Below are positions 15,587 through 24,916 of a DNA stretch of 64,000 bases, piece by piece. Numbering within the stretch: position 1 is the first letter of the stretch; every line of letters begins with the position of its first letter. The position numbers and the translations under genes were made by a program. Origin of the DNA: Glycomyces paridis (GTDB lineage: Bacteria > Actinomycetota > Actinomycetes > Mycobacteriales > Micromonosporaceae); the NCBI RefSeq assembly GCF_004912155.1, contig NZ_STGX01000009.1, positions 57,578 to 121,577 on the forward strand, given 5' to 3'. The notes beneath the pieces were generated by a model that saw only the letters and a list, made by a program, of their open reading frames with translations, did not search any database and was not told where the DNA came from.

Positions 15587-16471
15587 TCACTCGGGGTCGC
15601 GGTGGCGGCGCAGAACTGTGAACCATCCCACCCATGCGGCGAGTGCGACGGCCGCGAACGCGAGGCGCGGACCGGCGGCGATCTCGGAGCCGAGCAGGGC
15701 CGGGACGGCGAACACGATCGCGGTGCCGAGCAGGACCGAGCGTCCCAGCGCGCCTCTGAAGAGGCCCTGGCCGAAGACCTTCTCGCGCCAGCGCGGGTCG
15801 TCGGCGTCGGCGTCGACCCAGCGGCGCGGGGTGCGCCTGGCCTCGGGCGGCAGCTGCCTGCCGAGGTCGAATGCGAGGCCGGCACGGTCGAGGCCAGCAC
15901 GGTCGGGGCCGGCGCTGTCCGGGCCGGTGCTGTCGGGCCCGGTGTCGCCGAGGTCGGCGGCGGCCTGCCGGGAGCGGCGCGCGAGGTCGTCCATGCCGAG
16001 GTCCTCGGCGATGGCCGCGAGCACCAGGTGCGTGCGCGGCTGGTCGGGCGCGAGGTTCACGGCGTTCCACGCGGCGTCGAGCGCCGGCTGGGCGGCCCCG
16101 GCGTGGCGCGTGATGAGCGCGTAGTGGATGTGGTTGCGCCAGGAGGTGTGGTCGAGGTCGAGGAGGCTCGCGGCGGCCTGGAGTGCCTCGTCGTCGCGTC
16201 CGGCGTCGGCGAGCGCGTACCCGCGGGTGACCATCGCCCGCGTGTGCCGCGGCCGGTGGGCGAGGGCGGCGCCCGCGTACACGAGGGCCTCGTCGGGGTC
16301 GTGGTCGGCGAGCGCGCAGGCGGCGGCCATGGCGTTCGCGTCCGGGTCGAGGGGGTCGATGCGCAGGGCGGCGTCGGCCTCGGCGCGCGCGTCGGGGACC
16401 TGGCCCAGCTCGTACATGAGCTCGGCGCGCTGGAGGTGCTCGGCGACGGTGCCGCGGGTGGGGTCGTCCAT
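15587..16471 (-). CDS. Tetratricopeptide-repeat protein with C-terminal membrane segments
   Basis: Residues 8-170 of 294 form about four TPR-like helical pairs (AEADAALRIDPLDPDANAMA, GYALADAGRDDEALQAAASL, and so on). A low-complexity linker near residues 178-198 repeats GPD(S/R)xG in five-residue steps, encoded by tandem 15-base repeats around 15885-15945. Two hydrophobic helices near 247-280 end the protein. It is likely a membrane-tethered scaffold. No enzymatic motif is present. Confidence 0.75.
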   Translation of the reverse strand: MDDPTRGTVAEHLQRAELMYELGQVPDARAEADAALRIDPLDPDANAMAAACALADHDPDEALVYAGAALAHRPRHTRAMVTRGYALADAGRDDEALQAAASLLDLDHTSWRNHIHYALITRHAGAAQPALDAAWNAVNLAPDQPRTHLVLAAIAEDLGMDDLARRSRQAAADLGDTGPDSTGPDSAGPDRAGLDRAGLAFDLGRQLPPEARRTPRRWVDADADDPRWREKVFGQGLFRGALGRSVLLGTAIVFAVPALLGSEIAAGPRLAFAAVALAAWVGWFTVLRRHRDPE

Positions 16472-16494
16472 GGGTCTCTACTCCCGGATGGGAA

Positions 16495-16995
16495 TCAGTG
16501 CTGGTACAGCAACGCTACCGCGGTGGCCGCGAGTCCTTCGCCGCGTCCGGTGAAGCCCAGGCCGTCGGTGGTGGTGGCGGAGAGCCGGACGGGGGCGCCG
16601 ATCGCGGCGGACAGGGCGGCCTCGGCCTCGGCCCGGCGGGGCCCGATGCGGGGGCGGTTGCCGATGACCTGGACGGACACGTTGCCCACGGCCCATCCGG
16701 CGTCCTTGACGCGGCGGACGGTCTCGTTGAGGAGGGCCTCGCCGGAGGCGCCGGCCCATTCGGGGCGGCTGGTGCCGAAGTTCGATCCGAGGTCGCCGAG
16801 CCCGGCGGCGGCCAGGAGGGCGTCGCAGGCCGCGTGCGCGGCGGCGTCGCCGTCCGAGTGCCCGGCCAGGCCCGCCTCGCCGGGCCATTCCAGGCAGGCG
16901 AGGCGGCATGGCACGTCCTCGTCGAAGCGGTGCACGTCGCTGCCGTGCCCGATGACGAAGGGCGTATTCGAGCGTTCGCTCTCGTCGGTGTCCAC
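16495..16995 (-). CDS. ispF: 2-C-methyl-D-erythritol 2,4-cyclodiphosphate synthase
   Basis: The 166-residue protein has the zinc-site motif GHGSDVHRF near the N-terminus, [44 protein letters not shown] and the C-terminal [25 protein letters not shown], all diagnostic of IspF. It cyclises CDP-ME-2-phosphate in the MEP isoprenoid pathway. It follows carD by 22 bases on the same strand. In many actinobacteria ispD lies between carD and ispF; here it is absent. Confidence 0.96.
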   Translation of the reverse strand: MDTDESERSNTPFVIGHGSDVHRFDEDVPCRLACLEWPGEAGLAGHSDGDAAAHAACDALLAAAGLGDLGSNFGTSRPEWAGASGEALLNETVRRVKDAGWAVGNVSVQVIGNRPRIGPRRAEAEAALSAAIGAPVRLSATTTDGLGFTGRGEGLAATAVALLYQH

Positions 16996-17017
16996 TTGGT
17001 TCGCTGGCGGAGGCCGG

Positions 17018-17515
17018 TTACTTGACCGGGGCCTCCGAGAGCAGGACCTTGTCGAGGATGTTGTCGGCCTCGGCCTTGACGCAGTCCTCGGCGAGGGCGA
17101 TCTCGCCGGTGAGGATTTCGCGGGCCTTGGAGAGCATCCGCTTCTCCCCGGCGGAGAGGCCGCGTTCGCGGTCGCGCCGCCACAGGTCGCGGACGACCTC
17201 TGCTATTTTCAGCGGAGAGCCGGAGGCGAGCTTCTCGACATTGGCCTTGTAACGCCGCGACCAGTTGGTGGGTTCCTCGGTGTGTGGGGCGCGCAGCACC
17301 TCGAAGACCTCTTCGAGGCCTTCGGCGCCGACGACTTCCCGGACGCCGACGAGCTCGACGTTCTTGGCTGGAACCTTGACCGTGAGGTCACCCTGCTCGA
17401 CGCGCAGCACGAGGTATTCCTGTTCGATACCACCGATGACGCGAGTCTCTACAGCTTCAACGAGTGCGGCCCCGTGGTGGGGGTAGACAACGGTCTCGCC
17501 GACACTAAAACCCAT
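17018..17515 (-). CDS. carD: CarD-family RNA polymerase-binding regulator
   Basis: The 165-residue protein begins [20 protein letters not shown], with the RNAP-interaction Tudor-like domain in the first 55 or so residues, and continues with the helical DNA-binding domain including [22 protein letters not shown] (conserved Trp) and [16 protein letters not shown]. CarD stabilises open promoter complexes at rRNA and housekeeping promoters. It heads an operon with ispF. A possible -10 element TAGGCT lies about 40 bases upstream. Confidence 0.96.
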   Translation of the reverse strand: MGFSVGETVVYPHHGAALVEAVETRVIGGIEQEYLVLRVEQGDLTVKVPAKNVELVGVREVVGAEGLEEVFEVLRAPHTEEPTNWSRRYKANVEKLASGSPLKIAEVVRDLWRRDRERGLSAGEKRMLSKAREILTGEIALAEDCVKAEADNILDKVLLSEAPVK

Positions 17516-17931
17516 AGGATCGAAACCCCTTTCGCTGTGTCTAGCCTAACACGTCATCGGGGTTTTCCCCGACAGCGGATCGTTACGAATTCCCTGGTCA
17601 ATTGGTATGTGACTGATTACTCTACGGCACCTTGGGCTTCCGGGCGGCGCGCGGAGGACGCAAATGAGGCCTGGGTCGCTCCGGCGTGTCGGGCCCGCGC
17701 GGCGCCGTTCCGGGGATGCTCCGAGCGGCTCCCGCGCGCCGGTCCGGCAGGCCCGCGACCGGCCCTTTTCGCCCCGGAGTCTGCAACATCCGTTCGGGCG
17801 CAACGGCATCGGTGTTCGAACGGGTTCCGGTGAGACGCAGGGCCCATCGCACGCACGGCCAAGGGAAGCGATGAGTCCTCGTCGTCTACGCTGTCGTCAG
17901 CATTCCTGTCGGAACTCAGGGAGGACCAGCA
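17516..17931. promoter_or_regulatory. 416-base divergent region upstream of carD and the lipoprotein gene
   Basis: No gene is seen. Near carD the sequence is AT-richer and includes the short inverted repeat CGGGGTTTTCCCCG, then a TAGGCT -10-like hexamer on the minus strand. Near the right gene, GGGAGGA gives its ribosome-binding site. The middle part (17690-17830) is GC-rich with small hairpins only. Confidence 0.4.
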
Positions 17932-18675
17932 GTGGTCAGGGGAAACAACTCGTCGTTCACGGTTCGCCGCGTCGGCGCCATCGCGATCGCGGGGGCCACG
18001 GCGGTCGCCCTGTCCGCCTGCGGCGCGGGTCGGGAGACCCAGACCGACAGCAAGCAGTCGGCGGTCGCGGGCGTGAACGTCGATGTCGACGACCTCGCCC
18101 TGCGCGACCTCCAGATCGAGTTCGACTCGACCGAGGGCTACGCCGCCGGTGCCGACGCCGCACTGCGCGTGTGGATCGGCAACGAGGGCGACCAGGAGGT
18201 GCGCCTCACCGGCGTCACCGTCCGCGCCGACGAGGCGACCGCCCCCGACGACCTGCTCGGCACCGTGACCTTCGTCAGCCCCGCCGCCCAGGCCGCCGAG
18301 GCCGAAGCCGAAGCCGCCGAGTCTGCGAGCGAGGACGCCTCCGAGGAGGCCGACGAGGAGTCGACCGACGAGACCGCGGACGCCGAGGAGACCACCGAGG
18401 CCCCCGCGACCCCCGAAGAGGACCCCTTCGAAGGCGAGACCGCCATCGACGTGGCGATCGCCCCGGCCGACTACGCCCGGCTCGACCACGGCGTCGAAGG
18501 CGGCGACTACCTCCTCCTCGAAGACCTCACCCAGGACCTCCCCGTCGGCGGCTCCGTGTGGGTGACCTTCACCTTCTCCAACGGCCAGGAGTTCGGCGTC
18601 GAACTGGCGATCGGCCAGTCCCTCGACGCCGAGGACCGCTCCTTCTACGAGCCCGAAGAGCCCGCCGAACACTAG
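17932..18675 (+). CDS. Lipoprotein in LpqE position
   Basis: GTG 17932 follows GGGAGGA. The signal peptide has a basic N-terminus and ends at the lipobox ALSAC (Cys 31), so the mature protein is lipid-anchored outside. The core shows VDDLALRDLQIEFDSTEGYAAGADAALRVWIGNEGDQEVRLTGV, a copper-chaperone/LpqE-like beta fold, interrupted by a long acidic Ala/Glu/Ser linker (about residues 121-170) before the last strands. It is divergent from carD, the same position as LpqE in mycobacteria, which supports the family. Metal-binding Met/His are not evident. Confidence 0.75.
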   Translation: MVRGNNSSFTVRRVGAIAIAGATAVALSACGAGRETQTDSKQSAVAGVNVDVDDLALRDLQIEFDSTEGYAAGADAALRVWIGNEGDQEVRLTGVTVRADEATAPDDLLGTVTFVSPAAQAAEAEAEAAESASEDASEEADEESTDETADAEETTEAPATPEEDPFEGETAIDVAIAPADYARLDHGVEGGDYLLLEDLTQDLPVGGSVWVTFTFSNGQEFGVELAIGQSLDAEDRSFYEPEEPAEH

Positions 18676-18686
18676 GCGACAGCGTC

Positions 18687-18724
18687 ACGACGGGCCCCGA
18701 TCCACAAGGATCGGGGCCCGTCGT
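18687..18724. terminator. 17-bp stem-loop after the lipoprotein gene
   Basis: Arms 18687-18703 and 18708-18724 are exact reverse complements with loop ACAA. It follows the stop at 18675 and precedes the convergent exonuclease gene. Confidence 0.8.
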
Positions 18725-18859
18725 CGTACTGGGTACGGAGTGCCCGCCGATTTGGGCGCCGGCATCGTCGCGCGCGGTCGCGGCGGCGGGTCGAGGCACC
18801 CGGGGAGACCGAGCCGGTGCAACCGTGCCCGTCGTCGTTCTACCCTGCTGCGGCGTTCG

Positions 18860-19537
18860 CTACTTGCACAGCGGCCAGCGGCGCTCCACGGTCTCTTCGC
18901 GGCCCTTGCGGCGGAAGTACGCCTCCAGGCTCGCGGCGTCCTCGGCGTGCCAGCGCACCTGCGAGTCGTGGAGGTCGCGGGCGGTGAGGCCGCCGACCTC
19001 GGGGTACATGGCGCCGATCGCGCGGGCCAGGGCCACCGTCGCCTCCGCGTCGCCGCCCGCCGAGTGCGCCTCGGCGTGGGCGACGCCGTAGTGCAGGGCG
19101 GTCGCGCCCAGGGTGCGCTTGCCCTTGCGGTAGCGGTCGACCCGCTTGTCGAGCACCGACGGGTCGACCACCGCCGCGCGGTGCCATTCCGGCTGCGGCA
19201 GGCCGTGCCGTTCCAGCTCGTACGACAGCAGTGTGCAGTCGAAGCCCGCCCGGAAGGCCACCAGCGGCACCTCGGCGGCGATCGCGGCCGCGATCTGCTC
19301 CGCGACGCCCGCGAGGACCTCCTTCGGGTCCCCGCCCTCGGACCGCACCTGTTCGTCGGTGATGCCGTGGACGCGGGACGCCCCCGGCGGGATCGGCACG
19401 CCCGGGTCGATCAGCCACGTCGTCGGGCCCTCACTCGTCACCAGGGCGACCTGCACGATCCGGTCCCCGGCGACGTCGACGCCGGTCGTCTCGGTGTCGA
19501 AGCCCAACAGGGGCCCCGTAAACCATTGTTCGCTCAT
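18860..19537 (-). CDS. DnaQ-like 3'-5' exonuclease (DEDDh)
   Basis: The 225-residue protein starts MSEQWFTGPLLGFDTETTG. It carries DTETTG (D14, E16), FDCTLL (D100) and the HSAGGDAEATVAL end motif (H158, D163), the full DEDDh set, and resembles stand-alone epsilon-like exonucleases of actinobacteria. It removes mismatched or damaged 3' ends. It is divergent from the RecD2-like helicase at 19688, which suggests a shared repair function. Confidence 0.88.
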   Translation of the reverse strand: MSEQWFTGPLLGFDTETTGVDVAGDRIVQVALVTSEGPTTWLIDPGVPIPPGASRVHGITDEQVRSEGGDPKEVLAGVAEQIAAAIAAEVPLVAFRAGFDCTLLSYELERHGLPQPEWHRAAVVDPSVLDKRVDRYRKGKRTLGATALHYGVAHAEAHSAGGDAEATVALARAIGAMYPEVGGLTARDLHDSQVRWHAEDAASLEAYFRRKGREETVERRWPLCK

Positions 19538-19687
19538 GTCGACACCGTACCGGCCGGGTACGACGATCCCTCCCTCGCGCACCGCGACCAGGCGAAACCA
19601 TGCCAAAGACCGCGAAAGCCCGCCCGAGGTCCTCCAGGGGCGCTTCGGGACGGAGGCGATGACGCACCCCCGGACTACCCTCGCCGC

Positions 19688-21925
19688 ATGAGCGCACCCC
19701 GACCCGGCGCCACCGCCCGGCGCACGCCCACCGACACCGGCGTCGTCCTGGAGGCGGTGCTCGAACGCGTCACCTACGCCGACGAGGAGACCGGGTACAC
19801 GATCGCCCGCGCCAGCCCCGCCCGCGGCGGCGCCGACCTCGTCACCGTCGTCGGCCCGCTCCTGGGCGCCCAGGTCGGCGAGTCCCTCTCCCTCACCGGC
19901 CGCTGGTCGAGCCACCCGAAGTACGGCCGCCAGTTCGAAGTGCATTCCTACCGGACCGTCCTGCCCGCCACCGTCCAGGGCATCGAGCGCTACCTCGGCT
20001 CGGGCCTCATCAAGGGCATCGGGCCCAAGACCGCCGCGAAGATCGTCGCGCACTTCGGGACCGCGACCCTCGACGTCATCGACGGCGACGCCGCCCGCCT
20101 CGTCGAAGTCCCCGGCCTCGGACCCAAGCGCACCAAGGCGATCGGCGCCGCCTGGGTCGAGCAGCGCGCCATCAAGGAGGTCATGGTCTTCCTCCAGTCC
20201 GTGGAGGTCTCCACCTCGCTGGCCGTGCGCGTCTACAAGCAGTACGGCGACGCCGCGATCGGCGTGGTCAAACACGAGCCCTACCGCCTCGCGAACGACG
20301 TGTGGGGCATCGGCTTCAAGACCGCCGACGCCATCGCCCGCGCCGTCGGCATCCCCCACGACGCCCCCGAACGCGTCAAAGCCGCCCTCCAGTACACGCT
20401 GTCGCAGGCCTCCGACGCCGGCCACTGCTTCCTGCCCGCCCCCAACCTCGTCGCCGACACCGTCGAACTCCTCGGCCTCGCCCCCGGCCTCGTCGCCCGC
20501 TCCCTCGACGAACTCGCCGCCGCCGCAGAGCACGTCGTCGCCGAAGACGTCCCCGCCTCGGGCGGCACCGTCCCCGCCCGCTACCTCGCCCCGTTCTTCC
20601 ACGCCGAACGCGGCCTCGCCGCCGGCCTCCTCGCCCTCCTGCACGCCGACGAGGACCGCCTCGGCGCCTTCGCGGGCGTCGACTGGGACCGCGCCTTCGC
20701 CTGGCTCCACCGCCGCGGCGACGCCGAACTCGCGCCCGAGCAGGCCGAAGCCGTCAGACTCGCGCTCACCGAGAAGGTCGCCGTCCTCACCGGCGGCCCC
20801 GGCTGCGGCAAGAGCTTCACCGTCGCCTCCATCGTCGCCCTCGCGAAAGCCAAGGGCGCCAAGGTCATGCTCGCCGCCCCCACCGGGCGGGCCGCCAAAC
20901 GCCTCGCCGAACTCACCGGATTCGAGGCCCGCACCCTCCACCGGATGCTCGAACTGCGGCCCGGCGGCGACGCCGCCTACGACCGCGACAACCCCCTCGA
21001 CGTCGACCTCCTCGTCGTCGACGAATCCTCCATGCTCGACACCATCCTCGCCAACCGGCTCGTCAAAGCCGTCCCGCCCGGCGCCCACCTCCTCCTCGTC
21101 GGCGACGTCGACCAGCTCCCCAGCGTCGGCGCCGGCGAAGTCCTCCGCGACCTCCTCGCCGCCGAGACCATTCCGCGTGTGCGCCTGACCCGGATCTTCC
21201 GCCAGGCCGCCGAATCGGGCGTCGTCGCCAACGCCCACCTCGTCAACCGCGGCGCCATGCCCGAACTGACCGAGCACACGGACTTCTTCTGGTTCGCCTG
21301 CGACGACAACGAAGCCGTCGCCGACCGGGTCGTGGAGATCGTCGCGACCCGCATCCCCGCCAAGTTCGGACTCCACCCCGTCCGCGACGTCCAAGTCCTC
21401 GCCCCCATGCACCGCGGCGGCCCCGGCGCCGGCAACCTCAACGCCCGCCTCCAGGAAGCCCTCACCCCCGCACGCGACGCCACCCCCGAACGCCGCCACG
21501 GCGGACGCGTCTTCCGCGTGGGCGACAAGGTCATCCAGATCCGCAACAACTACGGGAAAGGCGCCGCGGGCGTCTTCAACGGCACCGTCGGACTCGTCAG
21601 CGCCATCGACCCGGTCGAACAGACCCTCACCGTCCGCACCGACGAGGACGAAGACGTCGCCTACGACTTCGGGGAACTCGACGAACTCGCGCACGCCTAC
21701 GCGATCACCGTGCACCGCTCACAGGGCAGCGAATACCCGGCCGTGGTGGTGCCGGTGACCACGAGCGCGTGGACGATGCTGCGACGCAATCTCCTGTACA
21801 CGGCGATCACGCGCGCGAAGCGCCTCGTGGTCCTCGTCGGCTCGAAGCAGGCGCTCGAAGCGGCCGTGCGCACCGCCGGGACCGGCAAACGCCACACCGG
21901 GCTGACACACCGGCTCGCCATCTGA
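19688..21925 (+). CDS. recD2: RecD2-type ATP-dependent DNA helicase
   Basis: ATG 19688 opens a 745-residue protein. The N-terminal OB-like part (VLERVTYADEETGYTIARA) and tandem helix-hairpin-helix region (SGLIKGIGPKTAAKIVAHFG, VPGLGPKRTKAIG) are typical of RecD2 rather than RecD. The helicase core has Walker A GGPGCGKSFT, DLLVVDESSM, LVGDVDQLPSVGAGEVL, and motif VI AITVHRSQGSEYPAVV with LLYTAITRAK. It is a 5'-3' helicase acting independently of RecBC. Confidence 0.94.
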   Translation: MSAPRPGATARRTPTDTGVVLEAVLERVTYADEETGYTIARASPARGGADLVTVVGPLLGAQVGESLSLTGRWSSHPKYGRQFEVHSYRTVLPATVQGIERYLGSGLIKGIGPKTAAKIVAHFGTATLDVIDGDAARLVEVPGLGPKRTKAIGAAWVEQRAIKEVMVFLQSVEVSTSLAVRVYKQYGDAAIGVVKHEPYRLANDVWGIGFKTADAIARAVGIPHDAPERVKAALQYTLSQASDAGHCFLPAPNLVADTVELLGLAPGLVARSLDELAAAAEHVVAEDVPASGGTVPARYLAPFFHAERGLAAGLLALLHADEDRLGAFAGVDWDRAFAWLHRRGDAELAPEQAEAVRLALTEKVAVLTGGPGCGKSFTVASIVALAKAKGAKVMLAAPTGRAAKRLAELTGFEARTLHRMLELRPGGDAAYDRDNPLDVDLLVVDESSMLDTILANRLVKAVPPGAHLLLVGDVDQLPSVGAGEVLRDLLAAETIPRVRLTRIFRQAAESGVVANAHLVNRGAMPELTEHTDFFWFACDDNEAVADRVVEIVATRIPAKFGLHPVRDVQVLAPMHRGGPGAGNLNARLQEALTPARDATPERRHGGRVFRVGDKVIQIRNNYGKGAAGVFNGTVGLVSAIDPVEQTLTVRTDEDEDVAYDFGELDELAHAYAITVHRSQGSEYPAVVVPVTTSAWTMLRRNLLYTAITRAKRLVVLVGSKQALEAAVRTAGTGKRHTGLTHRLAI

Positions 21926-22047
21926 CGGCGTGCGTCGGCGGCGCGGTTCTGCGGCGCGGTCCGGGAGCACCGTTCAGGAGCACGGTCCGGCCGCGCCGAT
22001 GCGACATGCCGCCGCGCCCGCGCTGCGGGCTCGGCGGTCCGGCGCGT

Positions 22048-22701
22048 CTACGCTTCGGCGACTCGCACGACCGCGCCGGCGGCCGTGAGCCTGCCGTGCG
22101 CGGCGGCCGCGGCCGCGTGGCCGACGCCGGAGAGGACCGTGGAGGGCGTGACGTCCGCCAAGCGCTTGGCCTCGGCCAGGCCGAAACCCGTGATCGCCCG
22201 GATCTCCTTGATCACCTGGATCTTCTTCGACCCCGCGTCGTCCATGACCACGGTGAAACGCCCGGTGGCGGCGTCGGTCGCAAGCCCGTCGGGCGTTCCC
22301 GCAGGGGCCATCGCCGCGGGGGCCTCGGTCATCCGCACCGTCGCGCCCGCGTTCGCGAGCACCCGGTAGGCCGTGCTCGCGGTGCCGTGGTCGACGCCCG
22401 CGAGGACCACCGAGGGCATCCGGTCGGTGAGGCCCTTCGCCTCGGCCAGACCCAGCTTCGTGAGGGCGCGGATCTCCTTGATCACCTGAATGCGCTTGGC
22501 GCCCGCGTCCTCGAGGACCAGCATCCACTCGCCCGGCTGCGACGGGATCACCGGCAGCTCGCCCTTCGCGGACGGGTACACCACCCAGTGCTCGGAGCGC
22601 TCGTCCTTCTTGTACGACCGCTGCGTCACCGTCACCATGAGCGCCACCAGGCCCCCTCCGACGACGAAGAGGGCCAGGACCAGCACGTTCACCAAGGTCA
22701 T
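22048..22701 (-). CDS. Membrane-anchored protein with two L7/L12 C-terminal-like domains
   Basis: The 217-residue protein has one N-terminal transmembrane helix (residues about 4-26) and then two copies of the ribosomal L7/L12 C-terminal fold. Copy 1 (about 58-124) contains [26 protein letters not shown]; copy 2 (about 148-214) contains [26 protein letters not shown]. Both keep the K-IQVIKE-R--T-LGL-EAK motif by which L7/L12 contacts translational GTPases. The true L7/L12 N-terminal dimerisation part is missing. Single-domain membrane versions are known in actinobacteria, and a tandem version is less familiar to me. Function unknown. Confidence 0.8.
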   Translation of the reverse strand: MTLVNVLVLALFVVGGGLVALMVTVTQRSYKKDERSEHWVVYPSAKGELPVIPSQPGEWMLVLEDAGAKRIQVIKEIRALTKLGLAEAKGLTDRMPSVVLAGVDHGTASTAYRVLANAGATVRMTEAPAAMAPAGTPDGLATDAATGRFTVVMDDAGSKKIQVIKEIRAITGFGLAEAKRLADVTPSTVLSGVGHAAAAAAHGRLTAAGAVVRVAEA

Positions 22702-22711
22702 GACGGCACCG

Positions 22712-23203
22712 CTAGCGGTAGTTCGTGAACTGGAGGGCGACGTCGAGGTCCTTGCCCTTGAGCAGCGCGATGACCTCCTGAAGGTCGTCGCGCTTCTTGC
22801 CGGTCACGCGGAGCTTGTCGCCCTGCACCTGCGGCTTGACGCCCTTGGGGCCCTCGTCGCGGATGATCTTGCCGATCTTCTTCGCGTCCTCGGTCGCGAT
22901 GCCCTGCTTGAACGCCACGTCGATCTTCGTCTCCTTGCCCGACTGGCGCGGGTCGGAGGCGTCGACGGCCTTGAGGGAGATGCCGCGCTTGATGAGCTTC
23001 TCCTTGAGGACCTCCAGGGCCGCCTTCGCGCGGTCCTCGGTCTCGGCGGCCACCACGGCCGCCTCGTCACCGCTGCGCTCCACGCTCGCGCCCGTCCCGC
23101 GGAAGTCGAACCTGGTCCCCAGTTCCCGCTGGGCCTGGTTGATCGCATTGTCGAGCTCGGCGAGGTCGATCTCGGAGACGATGTCGAACGAGGCGTCGGC
23201 CAT
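22712..23203 (-). CDS. yajQ: YajQ-family nucleotide-binding protein
   Basis: The 163-residue protein opens [37 protein letters not shown] and contains [52 protein letters not shown] and a C-terminal QFTNYR, all standard for YajQ/DUF520. Homologues bind cyclic di-GMP or tRNA/nucleotides. It precedes the L7/L12-like gene by 10 bases on the same strand, so the two probably share a transcript. Confidence 0.95.
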   Translation of the reverse strand: MADASFDIVSEIDLAELDNAINQAQRELGTRFDFRGTGASVERSGDEAAVVAAETEDRAKAALEVLKEKLIKRGISLKAVDASDPRQSGKETKIDVAFKQGIATEDAKKIGKIIRDEGPKGVKPQVQGDKLRVTGKKRDDLQEVIALLKGKDLDVALQFTNYR

Positions 23204-23445
23204 GGCAGTCCGGTCCTTCCGGTAGGTTCGGGCCCGGCCGATCCGCGACCGCGGAGGCGGGGCGCGCGGTCGTCGGCGCGGCGGCGCGCCGCGACACCGG
23301 GGCGCGATCGCCTAGCTTAGTCCGGGCCCGCCGCCCCGGACGCGCGCGCCCGGACGCGACGGCAGTGAACGCCGTCTCAACGGGGGAGAACCCGCTTGCG
23401 CCGCCCCCCGGGCGGGAGGCTATTCTTGCTCTCGCTACACGCCAC

Positions 23446-23530
23446 GGCAGGTTACCCAAGTGGCCAAAGGGAGCTGACTGTAAATCAGCCGTCATCGACT
23501 TCGCAGGTTCGAATCCTGCACCTGCCACCA
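23446..23530 (+). tRNA. tRNA-Tyr (GTA) with encoded CCA
   Basis: The acceptor strands GGCAGGT and ACCTGCC pair. The anticodon loop is CTGTAAA with GTA at 23480-23482, a long variable arm follows (class II tRNA), and the T-arm is GCAGGTTCGAATCCTGC. The discriminator A is followed by CCA. A TATTCT -10-like hexamer lies about 25 bases upstream. Confidence 0.95.
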
Positions 23531-23538
23531 GTAGCGAA

Positions 23539-23570
23539 CGGCCCGCCCCGGGGAAACCCGGGACGGGCCG
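23539..23570. terminator. Stem-loop after tRNA-Tyr
   Basis: Arms 23539-23552 and 23557-23570 pair with one mismatch around GAAA. It lies 8 bases after the tRNA end and before the stop of the convergent histidine kinase gene. Confidence 0.7.
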
Positions 23571-23590
23571 CTCGCGTATCCGGTCGACTC

Positions 23591-24802
23591 TCAGACCGAC
23601 TCGGGGATCTCGCGCGGGAGCCAGGCCGCGGTCTCCCAGCCGCCCTCAGGGCGCGGCTGCGCCCGCAGCTGGCCGCCGACCGCGTCCACGCGTTCGCCCA
23701 GACCGACCAGGCCCATGCCGGCACCCGACTGCGCGAGCGGACCGGACGCCCGGCCCTTCGGCGGGCGGCCGTTGTCGCGCACCGACACCTCCAGGCCCTT
23801 CCCGCCCGCCGCCGCGACCACCACGCGCACGCGCGAGGCCCCGCGGGCGTGCTTGCGCACGTTCGTCAACGCCTCCCGCACCACCCGGTGCGCCGTCGCC
23901 GCGATCTCCGGCGCCACCGCACCGGCCAGCTCCGGCGAGATGAAGCAGGTCGCGTCCGTGCCCTCCCGGCTGAACCGCTCCACGAGGTCCTCGATCTGCG
24001 ACAGGTCCCCCAACGGGTCCACGCCGCCGCCCGAGTCCTCCTCGCGCAGCACCGTCACCATCCGCCGCATCGACGCCAGCGCCGCCAGGCCCGCGCCCTC
24101 GATGTCCGCGAACGCCTTCCGCGGATCGGTGTCCGTCACCTGCGCGGCCTGCGCGAGCACCACCATGCCCGTCACGTGGTGCGCCACGAAGTCGTGCATC
24201 TCCCGCGCCAGCTCCAGGCGCTCGGCCCGGCGCACCTCCTCCTGCGTTTCCCGGCGCAGCTTGTCCAGGCTCCGCAGGTACGCGCCGAAGCCGATCACCG
24301 TGGTCATCGCCATGGCGGTCAGCATCGTCCCGCCGATCGCGGCGCTCTGAAGGTCGTTGCTGTACAGGCGCGCCACACCGATCAGCATCACCGCCGTGCC
24401 GGTGGCGAACGCGACCCATCGACCGGGCGCGGCGTCCCAATGGCGGACCGCGAAGAGCATGAGCAGACCCAGCGCCAGCAACTCGGCCGTACCCACGCCC
24501 CGGATGCCCTGGTCGTAGATGAGATCGAGCAGCGTCGCCGCGAGGGACGCGGCCGCCGCGGCCGCGATCCAGCGCTTGCGGCCCGGGCGGTACCAGTAGT
24601 ACACGAAGATGACGAACAGGGAGACCGCCGTCTCCACCCAGGCGATCCACGAGTGAACCGGCGGTTTCTGATTGTCGCCGTGGGAGAACATCTCGGCAAG
24701 CAGCGTCAGCAGCAGTAGGCCGATGATGCCGGCCTTGAGCAGGCGCATGGAGACCCGGTTGAAGCGGCTGCTCCAAGCCGACTGGGCGGACGTCGCGGTC
24801 AT
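23591..24802 (-). CDS. Sensor histidine kinase of the HisKA_3 (NarL/DesK-like) class
   Basis: The 403-residue protein has six hydrophobic helices in residues about 22-178, a short coiled coil (RSLDKLRRETQEEVRRAERLELA), the phosphoacceptor H203 in REMHDFVAHHVTGM, and an ATPase domain with HRVVREALTNVRKHA (N-box), VSVRDNGR and GAGMGLVGLGERVDAVGG. It autophosphorylates and should act on a LuxR-type response regulator, but none is adjacent. It is divergent from an ABC operon at 24917, which could be its target. The N-terminal signal is unknown. Confidence 0.88.
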   Translation of the reverse strand: MTATSAQSAWSSRFNRVSMRLLKAGIIGLLLLTLLAEMFSHGDNQKPPVHSWIAWVETAVSLFVIFVYYWYRPGRKRWIAAAAAASLAATLLDLIYDQGIRGVGTAELLALGLLMLFAVRHWDAAPGRWVAFATGTAVMLIGVARLYSNDLQSAAIGGTMLTAMAMTTVIGFGAYLRSLDKLRRETQEEVRRAERLELAREMHDFVAHHVTGMVVLAQAAQVTDTDPRKAFADIEGAGLAALASMRRMVTVLREEDSGGGVDPLGDLSQIEDLVERFSREGTDATCFISPELAGAVAPEIAATAHRVVREALTNVRKHARGASRVRVVVAAAGGKGLEVSVRDNGRPPKGRASGPLAQSGAGMGLVGLGERVDAVGGQLRAQPRPEGGWETAAWLPREIPESV

Positions 24803-24916
24803 GCCCCCGACCGTATCCGCTGTGAACGGGCCCTCCGTCGAACGGCCGACCCGCGCCGCCCGAAACCCGTCCGCGAGCCGAAGCGGCGGGGTCCCGCCCG
24901 GGGCGACGCTGATGTC

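Noticed and set aside
15885-15945. CRISPR-like or regulatory repeat array
   Set aside because: The 15-base units lie in frame inside the TPR protein and encode GPDxxG repeats, with no spacers.
18860-21715. A 951-residue minus-strand protein antisense to recD2
   Set aside because: Only the last 225 residues show family motifs (DnaQ-like). The rest is a low-complexity shadow of the helicase gene.
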